The position numbers were made by a program, and so were the translations under genes. Positions 24,552-34,200 of a stretch of DNA of 64,000 nucleotides are shown here, piece by piece. The first letter of the stretch is position 1, and each line of letters starts with the position of its first letter. Origin of the DNA: Terriglobus saanensis SP1PR4 (GTDB taxonomy: Bacteria > Acidobacteriota > Terriglobia > Terriglobales > Acidobacteriaceae); assembly GCF_000179915.2 (NCBI RefSeq), contig NC_014963.1, positions 3,286,001 through 3,350,000 on the forward strand, given 5' to 3'. The notes under the pieces were generated by a model that saw nothing but the letters and a program-made list of their open reading frames with translations, did no database searches and was not told the DNA's origin.

Positions 24552-24686
24552 CGAAGCCATTTTATACAGAATTGGAATAGATCTGACCTAATAGATGAAG
24601 AAGGCGGAACAATTCTTAGAAGTCGATTTTTTGCAGCGGTTGCAATGCAAGCGAAAGTTCTAAGGGAAAAGGACAAGCGTGTCCGC

Positions 24687-24960
24687 TCACTGCTCCTTCT
24701 TGAACAAATCCTGGAAGATAAGCGACCCCAGGTGCGGCCGCGTGCGTGCACCAGCGCGCCACCCTCGTTGAGCTTCCCCAGCTTGACGGGTGCGAACCCG
24801 AGTTGTTTGGTTAGATCCGCTACGGGGGCGATGGCGTCCTCGTCATCGCTCGACAGAAAGACGACCCGGTGGCTGCCTTCGACGACTGGATTCGGTCGCC
24901 AGGATGGCCGCAACCAGGTGATTGAAGCCTTTCACGAGCTGGCGCCGGTAAACGCTCATT
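24687..24960 (-). pseudogene. Remnant of an NADPH-dependent F420-reductase-like gene, frameshifted
   Basis: On the minus strand three reading-frame pieces join into one known protein end: LVKGFNHLVAAILAT (near 24947-24905), PVVEGSHRVVFLSSDDEDA continuing to LGFAPVKLGKLNEGGALV and TWG (about 24895-24725), and LIFQDLFKKEQ ending in TGA at 24687. This is the C-terminal half of the NADP oxidoreductase family that resembles NpdG. At least two frameshifts separate the pieces, and the NADP-binding N-terminal half is missing. The group II intron begins about 45 bp beyond the preserved end, so the loss may be tied to its arrival. It cannot make a working enzyme. Confidence 0.7.
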
Positions 24961-25607
24961 TCGTTATTGATGAGCGCCGCAGGCCGTAAAGGGGGAAGGT
25001 GCAGTGCGACTTGAAGTCGTTTGAATGATTGTTCAACACGAAAGGAGTGAACTGAACCTGCGGTTCCGTCCGCAGTAGCCTATCGACATCGGCGTGGCTG
25101 GTAACGGCTGGGTCGAATAGCTGTCGAGACAACCACTCTCTTTCCTTTGGATAGGAAGAACTCCGTGAGGCGTTTTTCCGCACTGCAAGCGTCGAAGCGG
25201 TGAGAGGGGCAGGCTGAATGATATGTCCAACACATGTGAACTGCCGTAGGCACCGTCATCCCCACAGAGCCAAAGGCGCTGTCAGGCTCCAGCCAAAAGG
25301 CATGCGGCCGGTTGCTTCCATCTGCACTTGGAGCACACGGACAGAAAGGCCGCCGGTGTACAGGCAGGGACTAAGTCATTCGTGTCGTTCAAACGGAACA
25401 AGGTAAGCCCGATGCTTCGCCCTCTCGGGGGCAAGCTGTGCCGCAAGGCAAGCTGTCGAGGCAGCGGGTAAAGGAGGCTGGAGAAAGCGAATGCCGTTCT
25501 GTAATGGAGCGGATAGGAGTAGATCACTCCGCTGCGAAAGCAGGCAGACTTCCAGCAGGTCGCGGTTGACGAAAGAACTTACGGAATCTTCGAAGGAGGA
25601 AACGCAA

Positions 25608-27092
25608 ATGAATATGGAGCGATCCATGTGTGCAGCCTCCGACCCTGCGGCGCAATGGGAACAGATCGACTGGTCTCAATGCGAGCAGAAGGTCAGGAGA
25701 CTGCAGGCGCGTATCGTCAAGGCAACACAGGAAGGCCGCTACGGCAAGGTGAAAGCCCTGCAATGGCTGCTGACCCACTCGTTCCATGGCCGAGCGTTGG
25801 CTGTGAAACGAGTGACGCACAATCAGGGCAAGAACACGCCGGGAGTGGACGGAGCGATCTGGAGCACACCGGCGTCCAGATACAAGGCCATCGACACGCT
25901 GAAACGGCGCGGCTATAAGCCGAGACCGCTGAGGCGGGTCTATATCCCGAAGACCAATGGGAAGTTGAGACCGCTGGGAATCCCCACGATGAAAGACCGC
26001 GCCATGCAGGCGTTATACCTGCTTGCGCTGCTCCCAATCGCGGAGACAACAGCCGAACCCAACTCCTATGGTTTTCGACCGGAACGCTCGACCGCCGACG
26101 CTATCAACCAGTGCTTCCTCGTGCTGGCTCGCAAGAGCAGTGCGCAGTGGGTTCTTGAGGGCGACATCCGTGGCTGCTTCGACAACATCAGCCACGCGTG
26201 GATGCTCGACCACATACCCGCTGACAAAGATGTGCTGCGGAAATGGCTAAAGGCGGGCTTCATGGAGAATCGAACGTTGTTCCCTACGGAGGCAGGTACA
26301 CCACAAGGCGGGATCATCTCGCCCACGCTGGCCAACCTGACGCTGGATGGGTTGGAGCGCCTTCTGAAGGCGACCTTCGATAGGAAGGCTGCACGATGGA
26401 AAGCCGAAAACCCGAAGGTGAACTTCGTAAGGTATGCGGACGACTTCATCATCACCGGAAGCTCGAAAGAACTGCTGGAGGATGAGGTCAAGCCACTCGT
26501 TGAGCGCTTCATGTTCGAACGTGGCTTGCAGCTCTCACCTGAGAAAACCTGCATCACGCATATCGAAGACGGCTTCGACTTCCTGGGGCAGAACGTGCGA
26601 AAGTACGACGGGAAGTTCCTGATCACACCGTCCAAGAAGAATATGCACGCCTTCTTGGAGAAGGTGCGCGGTGTGATTCGTCAGAATCGCAGCGCAAATC
26701 AGGAAAGTCTGATCAGGATGCTCAACCCGATCATCCGTGGATGGGCAAACTATCACCGTCATATCTCGGCGTCTTCAGCGTACCGGAAGACGGGAATGGT
26801 CCTCTGGCACTCGCTCTGGCGATGGGCGAAGTTCCGCCATCCAAACAAGACCTCTGCCTGGATCGCAAAACGATACTGGCATCGGCTTGGAGGACGGAAG
26901 TGGTGCTTCGCTGCGGTTGCTGGCCCTAACCCGCACCCGGCGCCTCCGATGATGGCTTGGTTGGTTGATCCCACCAAGACCCGCATCCGACGGCACGTAA
27001 AGGTCAAGTCGGACGCTAACCCGTTCGACCTTGGCTGGTACGGATACTTCGAGTCTCGCGAGAGACTCAAGAAGGCCCGCGCACGTCGCTGA
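25608..27092 (+). CDS. ltrA: Group II intron reverse transcriptase/maturase
   Basis: A 494-residue intron-encoded protein that splices its own intron RNA and copies it into DNA targets. The start at ATG 25608 has AGGAGG nine bases upstream. The reverse-transcriptase domain (about 60-330) has IPKTNGKLRPLGIPTMKDRAMQ (shown by its ends IPKTNGKLRPLGIP and KDRAMQ), GDIRGCFDNISH, PQGGIISPTLANL and the catalytic YADD at about 276-279. The maturase (X) domain follows with IIRGWANYHRHISASSAY. The C-terminal end contains WCFAAVAGPNPHPAPPMM and a basic tail; a complete HNH endonuclease is not evident to me. All catalytic residues are present, so the protein is likely functional. Confidence 0.95.
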   Translation: MNMERSMCAASDPAAQWEQIDWSQCEQKVRRLQARIVKATQEGRYGKVKALQWLLTHSFHGRALAVKRVTHNQGKNTPGVDGAIWSTPASRYKAIDTLKRRGYKPRPLRRVYIPKTNGKLRPLGIPTMKDRAMQALYLLALLPIAETTAEPNSYGFRPERSTADAINQCFLVLARKSSAQWVLEGDIRGCFDNISHAWMLDHIPADKDVLRKWLKAGFMENRTLFPTEAGTPQGGIISPTLANLTLDGLERLLKATFDRKAARWKAENPKVNFVRYADDFIITGSSKELLEDEVKPLVERFMFERGLQLSPEKTCITHIEDGFDFLGQNVRKYDGKFLITPSKKNMHAFLEKVRGVIRQNRSANQESLIRMLNPIIRGWANYHRHISASSAYRKTGMVLWHSLWRWAKFRHPNKTSAWIAKRYWHRLGGRKWCFAAVAGPNPHPAPPMMAWLVDPTKTRIRRHVKVKSDANPFDLGWYGYFESRERLKKARARR

Positions 27093-27144
27093 TCCCTGTG
27101 CGTTGTTACCCCGGCCCCGCTTGCGCGGGGCTTACCAACGGCTT

Positions 27145-27178
27145 GAGCCGGATGATGGGAAACTATCACGTCCGGTTC
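27145..27178 (+). ncRNA. Group II intron domain V
   Basis: A 34-base hairpin: GAGCCGGA pairs with TCCGGTTC, a CG bulge follows, TGATGG pairs with CTATCA and the loop is GAAA. The catalytic triad AGC is intact at positions 2-4. Length, bulge and tetraloop are those of functional group II introns. Confidence 0.88.
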
Positions 27179-27267
27179 TAAGGGGAGGGAGTGGCAGCAA
27201 TGCCACTTCCTTACCTGACGGAAGGGGGAATGAGACTGTTACGAAACTCTCCAAGCGCCTTTAATGT

Positions 27268-27302
27268 CGAATCGCGCTCCCTCGGGGGCGATTCGTTATT
27301 TT
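27268..27302 (+). terminator. Intrinsic terminator between the intron and arsC
   Basis: CGAATCGC (27268-27275) pairs perfectly with GCGATTCG (27288-27295), with an inner CCC/GGG stem, followed on the plus strand by TTATTTT. It abuts the arsC stop codon and stops transcription from the intron side; on the minus strand it lacks a T-run. Confidence 0.65.
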
Positions 27303-27697
27303 CCTGCTTTTTCAGCCTCGATCAAGTTCAGTACTTTAGCCTTCACTTCATCCCGGATGCCCCTTACCTCTTCCATTGGTCGCCCCTTCGGGTCAGGCAA
27401 AGGCCAATCGTCTCGGCGCAAGCCAGGAACGTAGGGGCATTTGTCCCCGCAACCCATGGTGATGAGTAGCGAAGCGCCTTCAGCTAATGCTTGAGTAAGC
27501 TTTTGAGGCTGGGCGTTGCTCAGGTCAATCCCGACCTCCCGCATTGCGGATAGAACTTCCGGGTGTACGCGAAGTCCGGGCTCTGTACCAGCCGAAACAG
27601 CTTCCGCCTTGCTGTGATCGGCAAGCTGATTGAAGAACGCTGCGGCCATCTGCGACCGGCCAGCATTGTGAACGCAAGCGAAGATGATCTTTTGCAT
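27296..27697 (-). CDS. arsC: Arsenate reductase, low-molecular-weight phosphatase type
   Basis: A 133-residue cytoplasmic enzyme that reduces arsenate to arsenite for export. The phosphatase-fold P-loop C8-X5-R14 is clear in FACVHNAGRSQMA. The cysteine pair in MGCGDKCPYVPG marks the thioredoxin-coupled, pI258-like class, which uses a disulfide cascade. DDWPLPDPKG supplies the conserved Asp of the fold (DPxG). It is divergent from arsR with 182 bases between. It probably shares an arsenite-controlled promoter region with arsR and the ACR3 pump gene, forming one arsenic-resistance locus. Confidence 0.95.
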   Translation of the reverse strand: MQKIIFACVHNAGRSQMAAAFFNQLADHSKAEAVSAGTEPGLRVHPEVLSAMREVGIDLSNAQPQKLTQALAEGASLLITMGCGDKCPYVPGLRRDDWPLPDPKGRPMEEVRGIRDEVKAKVLNLIEAEKAGK

Positions 27698-27842
27698 CGT
27701 TTCCTTTCGGGCTATTGCTTACCGATCTTGTTGATCTCTTGCTGGATCGCAAAACTGTCAAGGGTTCCGAGGAGGAGACTAAGGAAGAGACTGATACGCC
27801 AATCAAGCGCCTCTCATCACATATGCCTAGGCGACTATATGT

Positions 27843-27863
27843 CTTGATATCGCATTCGTCAAG
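27843..27863. promoter_or_regulatory. Dyad in the arsC-arsR intergenic region, candidate ArsR operator
   Basis: CTTGA (27843-27847) and TCAAG (27859-27863) form an inverted repeat 17-37 bp before the arsR start, with ATATCG between. ATATG-like pairs (27821 and 27836) lie upstream as a second candidate. ArsR-SmtB repressors bind such short dyads; this is inference. Confidence 0.4.
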
Positions 27864-27879
27864 GCGTATACATTAAAGC

Positions 27880-28290
27880 ATGGCGAAACAAAAATTCAAT
27901 GTCGAGCGATTCTTCCAAGCTCTCGGCGATAACACCCGGCTCCGCCTCCTGAACCTGATGGCAGATCAGGAGATCTGCGTATGCTATTTCGTTGAGATTC
28001 TCGGCGGGCCTCAGCCGAAGGTTTCCAGACATCTCGCTTACCTTCGCAGCGCGGGCATCGTCGCGGCACGGCGCGAGGGAAAGTGGATGCACTATCGGAT
28101 CGTGGTGCCTCCACATATTGGAGCGGCACAAATCCTCAAACAAACCTTGGGCTGGCTCAAGGAAGATAAGGCGATGCAGTCTGATCGGGCGCGACTGTCG
28201 AAGGCTTGTTGTTTCCCGTCCAAGTACGCATTGCTCGACGGCGCACCCCTTCCCACAATGATTCAAGAAACATCCTGCGAGGCTTGTTGA
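27880..28290 (+). CDS. arsR: Arsenic-responsive repressor, ArsR/SmtB family
   Basis: A 136-residue winged-helix repressor. The DNA-recognition part is [18 protein letters not shown] and the wing [10 protein letters not shown]. The metal site motif reads [12 protein letters not shown], i.e. the CxC form of the alpha-3 helix site (E-C-V-C), fitting As(III) binding. The tail carries further cysteines (KACC and SCEAC), which may add a ligand. Arsenite binding should release the operator between arsC and arsR. The stop shares its last base with the ATG of the pump gene, so translation of the two is coupled. Confidence 0.93.
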   Translation: MAKQKFNVERFFQALGDNTRLRLLNLMADQEICVCYFVEILGGPQPKVSRHLAYLRSAGIVAARREGKWMHYRIVVPPHIGAAQILKQTLGWLKEDKAMQSDRARLSKACCFPSKYALLDGAPLPTMIQETSCEAC

Positions 28291-29411
28291 TGTCTACCGC
28301 GCCTTTCACGCAAGGGCAGATTTACGCTCCTGCGGACCGCAAGAAGCTCTCGTTTCTTGATCGCTTTCTGACGCTCTGGATCTTTCTGGCAATGGCAATT
28401 GGTGTCGCCGTTGGGCACTTCGTTCCATCGACTGCGGGATTCGTCAACCGCTTTCAGACCGGAACCACGAATATTCCGATCGCAATCGGTCTCATCATCA
28501 TGATGTTTCCGCCATTGGCGAAGGTGAGATACGAGAAACTTGGCGAGGTCTTCCGCAACAAGCGCTTACTCGGTCTGTCGCTTGTTCAGAACTGGCTCAT
28601 CGGACCCGTGCTGATGTTCCTGCTCGCCATCGTGTTCCTGCGTGGTGAACCAGCTTACATGCGCGGCCTGATCTTGATCGGGATTGCCCGCTGTATCGCA
28701 ATGGTGCTTGTTTGGAACGAGCTGGCTGAAGGCGATACGGACTATGTTGCTGGTCTGGTCGCCATCAATAGCGTCTTTCAGGTTCTCTTCTACAGTCTCT
28801 ATGCTTGGGCGTTTCTGACAGTGCTTCCAAAATGGTTTGGCCTGGAGGGTAGCGTTGTCCAGATCGGCATCGGCCAGATTGCAAAAAGCGTCGGAATTTA
28901 TCTCGGCATCCCGTTTGTAGCAGGTTTCATCACGCGCTTTGTCCTGATTCGGTTGAAATCAGAGGAATGGTATCGGACTCGCTTCATTCCCCGAATCAGT
29001 CCTCTTACGCTTATCGCCCTGCTCTTTACCATCCTCGTCATGTTCTCACTGAAGGGCGATCTCATCGTTCGCCTGCCCCTGGATGTGGTGAAAATCGCAA
29101 TCCCGCTTGTCATCTACTTCCTCATCATGTTCCTCGTGAGCTTTTGGATGGGTAAGAAGCTGGGTGCCAACTACGCTCAGTCGGCGACCCTATCCTTCAC
29201 AGCGGCCGGAAATAACTTTGAGTTGGCGATTGCTGTCGCAGTAGCCGTCTTCGGACTGAACTCAGGTGAAGCTTTCGTTGGCGTAGTCAGTCCGTTGATC
29301 GAAGTGCCCGCTTTGATCGGATTGGTGAATGTTGCTTTTTGGATGAGGCGGCGCTATTTCACTTCGGGTTCAACCGGCTTCAGCGTTCATCCCATCGAAG
29401 ATGCGTCTTAG
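28290..29411 (+). CDS. acr3: Arsenite efflux transporter, ACR3 family
   Basis: A 373-residue inner-membrane carrier with ten hydrophobic segments that exports arsenite. The start at ATG 28290 overlaps the arsR stop. The TM4 signature [20 protein letters not shown] contains the essential cysteine (ARCIAMV), and [16 protein letters not shown] is the TM9 signature with the conserved glutamate; both are diagnostic of ACR3, not ArsB. The family also matches in length. Together with arsC and arsR it forms a complete minimal arsenate/arsenite resistance system. Confidence 0.95.
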   Translation: MSTAPFTQGQIYAPADRKKLSFLDRFLTLWIFLAMAIGVAVGHFVPSTAGFVNRFQTGTTNIPIAIGLIIMMFPPLAKVRYEKLGEVFRNKRLLGLSLVQNWLIGPVLMFLLAIVFLRGEPAYMRGLILIGIARCIAMVLVWNELAEGDTDYVAGLVAINSVFQVLFYSLYAWAFLTVLPKWFGLEGSVVQIGIGQIAKSVGIYLGIPFVAGFITRFVLIRLKSEEWYRTRFIPRISPLTLIALLFTILVMFSLKGDLIVRLPLDVVKIAIPLVIYFLIMFLVSFWMGKKLGANYAQSATLSFTAAGNNFELAIAVAVAVFGLNSGEAFVGVVSPLIEVPALIGLVNVAFWMRRRYFTSGSTGFSVHPIEDAS

Positions 29412-29490
29412 CGCGTTCACCTTGAATGCTTTAACTCGGCTGTGACGTATCTTGTGATATCGTCTTTCGATAACGAAACTCGTTTACTAT

Positions 29491-29799
29491 ATGGCCGACG
29501 ATCGAGATCTTTATTCAGGAATGATTCGGCTGCACATCCTGCACCACGCGGACAAGGAGCTGATCTTCGGCTCCGGTATGGCTGAAGAATTGGCGCGTCA
29601 CGGTTACAAGATCAGTCCTGGAACCCTGTACCCGATCCTTCACACTCTGGAGAAGCGCGGATATCTACGCGCCCGTGAGAAGCGATCTGGAAAGAGTGTC
29701 CGGCGTCTTTATGGCATTACCCCGGCTGGACGTCGCGCTCTCAAGATTGCCAAGCAGCGCGTGAGGGAGCTTTTTGGAGAGTTGATTGATGACAAATAG
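29491..29799 (+). CDS. PadR-family transcriptional regulator
   Basis: A 102-residue repressor-type winged-helix protein. The family pattern is visible: LHILHHADKELIFGSGMAEELA, ISPGTLYPILHTLEKRGYL and RRLYGITPAGRRAL. The short form (subfamily 2) has only a small C-terminal dimerisation helix. It overlaps the following TolC-family gene by 11 bases and heads a four-gene set with an RND efflux pump. PadR proteins commonly sense phenolic or toxic compounds, so it probably controls this pump. Its effector is unknown. Confidence 0.93.
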   Translation: MADDRDLYSGMIRLHILHHADKELIFGSGMAEELARHGYKISPGTLYPILHTLEKRGYLRAREKRSGKSVRRLYGITPAGRRALKIAKQRVRELFGELIDDK

Positions 29800-31237
29800 C
29801 CAAATTCCTAGAGCTCTCCGTAGCCCACGGTCTTTCCTCAGAGCGCTGCCGCTTTTTCTGCTTGTGTCCCACTCATCCATCTTGCGGGCTCAAGCGGTGG
29901 ATGCTGTGGGGCCAACGACCAGCGGCCTCTCACTTCTTACGGTAGTTCAAGACGCCGAACGCGATTATCCCCTTATCCATGTGACGGAGGCCGAGTTGAA
30001 TGCTTCCATCGCAAACATTCAACTCTCTCGTACCGCCTACCTTCCCCGCGTAGACGGCATTGCTCAGTTCAACCGTGCGACTCGTAATAACGTCTTCGGA
30101 GCTCTCCTACCCCAGAGCACCTTGCCCTCGATGTCTGGTCCGGTCATTGGAAGCAACAATGGCGGCTCTGTGTGGGGCAGCGCGACGGGGCTGCTGATTA
30201 GCTGGCAGCCGTTCGACTTCGGACTACGTCATGCGAATGTTCAGTCGGCGATTGCAGCCAGGGATAGGGCGGACGCCACGGCAAAGAGGACCCAAATCGA
30301 AGTAGCGACAGCGGCGGCAGACGCCTATCTGACGGTGCTCGTCGCGATGCGGGCGAAAACAGCAGCACAGGCGGCGGTAGGCAACTGGGAGACTCTACGT
30401 GTGAGCGTCCATGCCCTGACTTCCGCAGAGCTTCGTCCCGGCGCCGACGAGTCAAGGATCGAGGCAGAAAAAGCCGCTGCAAAGACGCAGCTAGCACTCG
30501 CAGACGAAGCGATGGAAACGAGCAAGGCTACCCTTGCAAAATTCTTAATAAAGCCAGAAACAGCTGCTCCTGAGATGGCTTCAACCCATCTTCTCGAACA
30601 GCTTCCAGCGGTCACAGAAGATGGTCTTCCTTTCCAACCGTCCGCTAACCCCATCATGGCGGAGCAGAAGGCGTCAGTTGCTCAATCCGCAGCTCAACTC
30701 CATTCGATCGAAAAGAGTTGGGTGCCACAGTTCAACTTGGAAGGCGCTGCGTATGCGCGTGGTACGGGCGCGGAGACCAACGGGCAACGGCTCTCAGGAG
30801 CAAACGGCCTTGCTCCGAATGTCGGGGACTACGCGGTCGGGGTCAATATCACGTTCCCATTCATGGACTTTGCCAGCGTCCACGCTCGTTCTGCCTCTCA
30901 AGCGTCGTCTCTGAAAGCAGCCGAAGCGAATGAACAACTCGCTGGCCGAGAGCTTCAAGAGCAGTTCGCGCAGGCGAAGGCCGTTCTGCGGACCAGCCGC
31001 GCCATTGCTGAGAACACGCCTGTGGCTCTGTCCGCCGCGCAAACGACCCTTGCACAAGCCAATGCCCGTTACAAAGCGGGCCTATCATCGATCGATGAAG
31101 TGGCTCAGGCACAGAGGCTTGGAGTCCAGGCCGAAATCGACGATTCAATCGCTCGCTTGAATGTGTGGCGAGCTCTTCTTCATTTGCAAGCAGTCCGAGG
31201 TGATCTTCAGCCTTTTCTACAAGCGGCGAGCCGATAG
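29789..31237 (+). CDS. TolC-family outer-membrane efflux protein
   Basis: A 482-residue outer-membrane factor. The ATG at 29789 is chosen because GGAGAG lies seven bases upstream and the signal sequence follows (LRALPLFLLVSHSSILRAQA). Two OEP helical repeats are visible (about 45-265 and 285-475), including VGVNITFPFMDFASVHARSA and ARYKAGLSSIDEVAQAQRLG. There is no lipobox. Translation is coupled to padR (11-base overlap) and the permease gene starts 21 bases after its stop. It is the outer-membrane channel of the pump. Confidence 0.9.
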   Translation: MTNSQIPRALRSPRSFLRALPLFLLVSHSSILRAQAVDAVGPTTSGLSLLTVVQDAERDYPLIHVTEAELNASIANIQLSRTAYLPRVDGIAQFNRATRNNVFGALLPQSTLPSMSGPVIGSNNGGSVWGSATGLLISWQPFDFGLRHANVQSAIAARDRADATAKRTQIEVATAAADAYLTVLVAMRAKTAAQAAVGNWETLRVSVHALTSAELRPGADESRIEAEKAAAKTQLALADEAMETSKATLAKFLIKPETAAPEMASTHLLEQLPAVTEDGLPFQPSANPIMAEQKASVAQSAAQLHSIEKSWVPQFNLEGAAYARGTGAETNGQRLSGANGLAPNVGDYAVGVNITFPFMDFASVHARSASQASSLKAAEANEQLAGRELQEQFAQAKAVLRTSRAIAENTPVALSAAQTTLAQANARYKAGLSSIDEVAQAQRLGVQAEIDDSIARLNVWRALLHLQAVRGDLQPFLQAASR

Positions 31238-31258
31238 CGAACCGGGAGATAGATTCAC

Positions 31259-34200
31259 ATGCGTCTTGTACTGGCAGCCTTAACTCGACCGCTTACGCTC
31301 ATCGTGGCCCTGATCGCGATTCTGGCCGGCTTCTTTATGGCGGTCGGCCGAATGCGGATGGACATCTTCCCTCAAGTGGGAAATCCGGTGATCTACGTCG
31401 CACAACCGTATGGCGGAATGAATCCCGCGCAGATGGAAGGCTTTCTCACGTACTACTACGAGTACCACTTCCTCTACATCACCGGAATCGAGTCCATAGA
31501 TAGCAAGAGCATTCAGGGCGCTGCCCTGATGAAACTGAGCTTTCGCGAAGGCACGAACATGGAGCAGGCGATGGCCGAGACAGTTGGCTATGTGAATCGC
31601 GCTCGCGCTTTCATGCCGCCGGGAACCGTTCCTCCTTTCATAACACGCTTCGATCCGGGAAGCGTCGCTGTCGGATTGTTGCTGTTCAGCAGTTCGACGC
31701 ATACCCAAGGAGAATTGCAGAACATTGCCCTCAACCAGGTTCGACCTCTGTTTGCGACCCTACCGGGTGTCTCGGCGCCACCGCCGTTCGGCGGCAATCA
31801 GAGAACGATCGTCGTCACTCTCGACCCTGACAAGCTGAAGCAATACAGTGTATCCCCTGAACAGGCGATCTCCGCTGTGAGCACTGGGACGGTTGTTGCC
31901 CCTTCGGGAAATCTATACGACGGATCACTCAATCGGATTGTCCGAACGAATGCCACTCTGGGTCCTGAACTCACCGACCTGATGGCGACGCCCATCCACC
32001 CGCATTCCGGGACAAACGTCTATCTCCGTGACATCGGCACGATTGAGAACGGCACCGACATTGTCACGGCCTACGCGCATGTTAATGGAAAGCGAACGGT
32101 CTATATCCCGGTGGCCAAGCGGTCGGATGCCTCCACCCTTGCCGTGATCCAAGCAGTCAAAGCAGCTATCCCAAGCTTCAAGAAGGTCATGCCGGACGAT
32201 GTTGACGTACAGCTCGCGTTCGACCAATCGGGCTATGTCTCAAACGCGATCAATGGCCTTGTGCGAGAGGCCCTACTGGGCGCGGTCCTGACTGGCTTCG
32301 TGGTGCTCCTGTTCCTGCGCGACTGGCGTAGCTCCGTGATCGTGGTTGCAAACATTCCGTTTGCGCTTGCCGGTGCCGTGCTTCTTTTATGGGCCACGGG
32401 ACAGACCATCAACATCATGACACTTGGAGGACTAGCGCTCGCGGTCGGTATCCTCGTAGACGAGGCGACGGTCGAAATCGAAAATATCCATACGCAAATG
32501 TTGCCAGGCGTTTCTCGGGCCAAAGCTGTGCTCGAAGCCTGCCGCCGCACTGTGACCGCGCGACTGCTTTCCATGCTGTGCGTCCTGGCGGTATTCGTTC
32601 CTTCGTTCTTCATGAAGGGCGTTGGTCGTCAGCTCTTTGTTCCGCTTTCGCTCGCCGTCGGCTTCGCCATGATCTCGTCTTACTTTCTTTCGAGCAGTCT
32701 CGTTCCGGTCTTTTCAACTTGGCTGATGAAAGAGTCACATCGTGGCGAAGAGACGGAGGGAGCCCTCGGCAAACTTCGCCTCCGCTATGACCGCTACCTT
32801 GAACGAGCCTTAAGCTGGAGATGGCAAATCATCGTTGGCTACCTTGCGCTGACAGCCGTCATCTTGCTTGTAGCATCTCCCCTCCTCGGCACGGAGATAT
32901 TTCCAAACTCAAATGGGCCTGTGCTGCGTATGCGCCTGAAGGCCCCTGTAGGCACTCGGATCGAAGAGACCGAGCCGATGGTGCTGCAGGCTCTCGAACT
33001 CATCCGGAACACCGTTGGAAAAGACAACGTCGAGATTACCTCTGACTACGTAGGCATTCAGCCTTCAAGCTACCCCGTCAACCTGATTCACCTCTTCACA
33101 AGCGGCCCCGAAGAGGCTCTGGTTCAGGTGCAACTACGGCACGGTCATCCCGACGATGAGGGCGTGCGCGAGTCGCTTCGTTCGGCTTTCCAGAAGCAGA
33201 TGCCGAACCTGAAGATATCGTTCGAGGCAGGTGACATCGTTTCGCAGGTTATGAGCTTCGGCTCTCCGACTCCGGTTCAGATCGATGTTCAGGGTGTGGA
33301 TCTCGATCAGAACTACGGCTATCTCGCCAAGGTGCAGGCGGAGTTGCAGAAGCTGACATTCCTGAGAGATGTCTCCGTGGTTCAAGCTCAGTCCTACCCG
33401 GTGGTGGATGTGAAGGTAGACCGGGACTACGCAGGTCAGTTTGGTTTGACGATGGCCGATGTCACCAACTCCCTTGTACCCGCAACCGGCTCTTCTCGGT
33501 TCATAGCACCCAATTACTGGCGTGATCCAAAGAATGGCAATGCGTTCCAGATTCAGGTGCAACTCCCGTCGAACCGGATGCAGGGGCTCGGTGCATTGTC
33601 CGCACTTCCGCTGATGCGTGATGGACAGTCTCAGCCTCAACTGGATCAGGTGGCGAGCCTTCAGTATGGAACAATGCCCGAGATGATTGAACGGCTGAGT
33701 GGGCAGCGGATCGTGAGTGTTACTGCGAACCTGCATGGCATTGCGTTAGGTGACGCACAAAAGAAGATCGAAGCTGCTCTCAAGGGCATTGCAGCTCCGC
33801 CCAAGGGATCGACGGTCGTGGTCCGAGGCCAGATTCCTGCTCTTGAGCAGACGATCTCCGGTCTCCGTCTGGGCCTTCTACTTGCCATTGCGGCAATCTT
33901 CTTGCTGCTCATGGCGAATTTCCAGTCGCTACGTCTGCCACTCGCAATTCTTTCTACAATTCCTGGAGTTTTGTGCGGCGTTGTTCTAATGCTGCTTCTC
34001 ACGCGAACGACGCTCAACATCCAGTCGTTCATGGGAGCGGTTATGGCGGTCGGCATCTCCGTTGCAAATTCGATTCTTCTCATCAGCTTCGCGGAGCAGT
34101 CACGGTATGAGTATCATGACGTGGAGACAGCAACCCGTGCAGGTGCGACGGGACGGATACGCGCCATTTTGATGACGGCTGCCGCGATGATCTGCGGCAT

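Larger units (their letters stand above)
25004..27219 (+). mobile_element. Group II intron with maturase
   Basis: A retroelement of about 2.2 kb. The 5' end is placed at GTGCGACTTGAAG (25004), which fits the group II consensus GTGYG; the 3' end, near 27219, follows a domain VI hairpin (GGAGTGGCA/TGCCACTTCC with an unpaired A in CTTACC). Domain V is intact at 27145-27178. The region 25004-25607 holds domains I-IV. The maturase is full length, so the element may be active. It sits between the reductase remnant and the arsenic genes. The 5' boundary and the last bases at the 3' end are my best estimates. Both flanks carry an AGGGGGAA run (near 24990 and 27223), which may be part of the target site. 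Confidence 0.85.
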
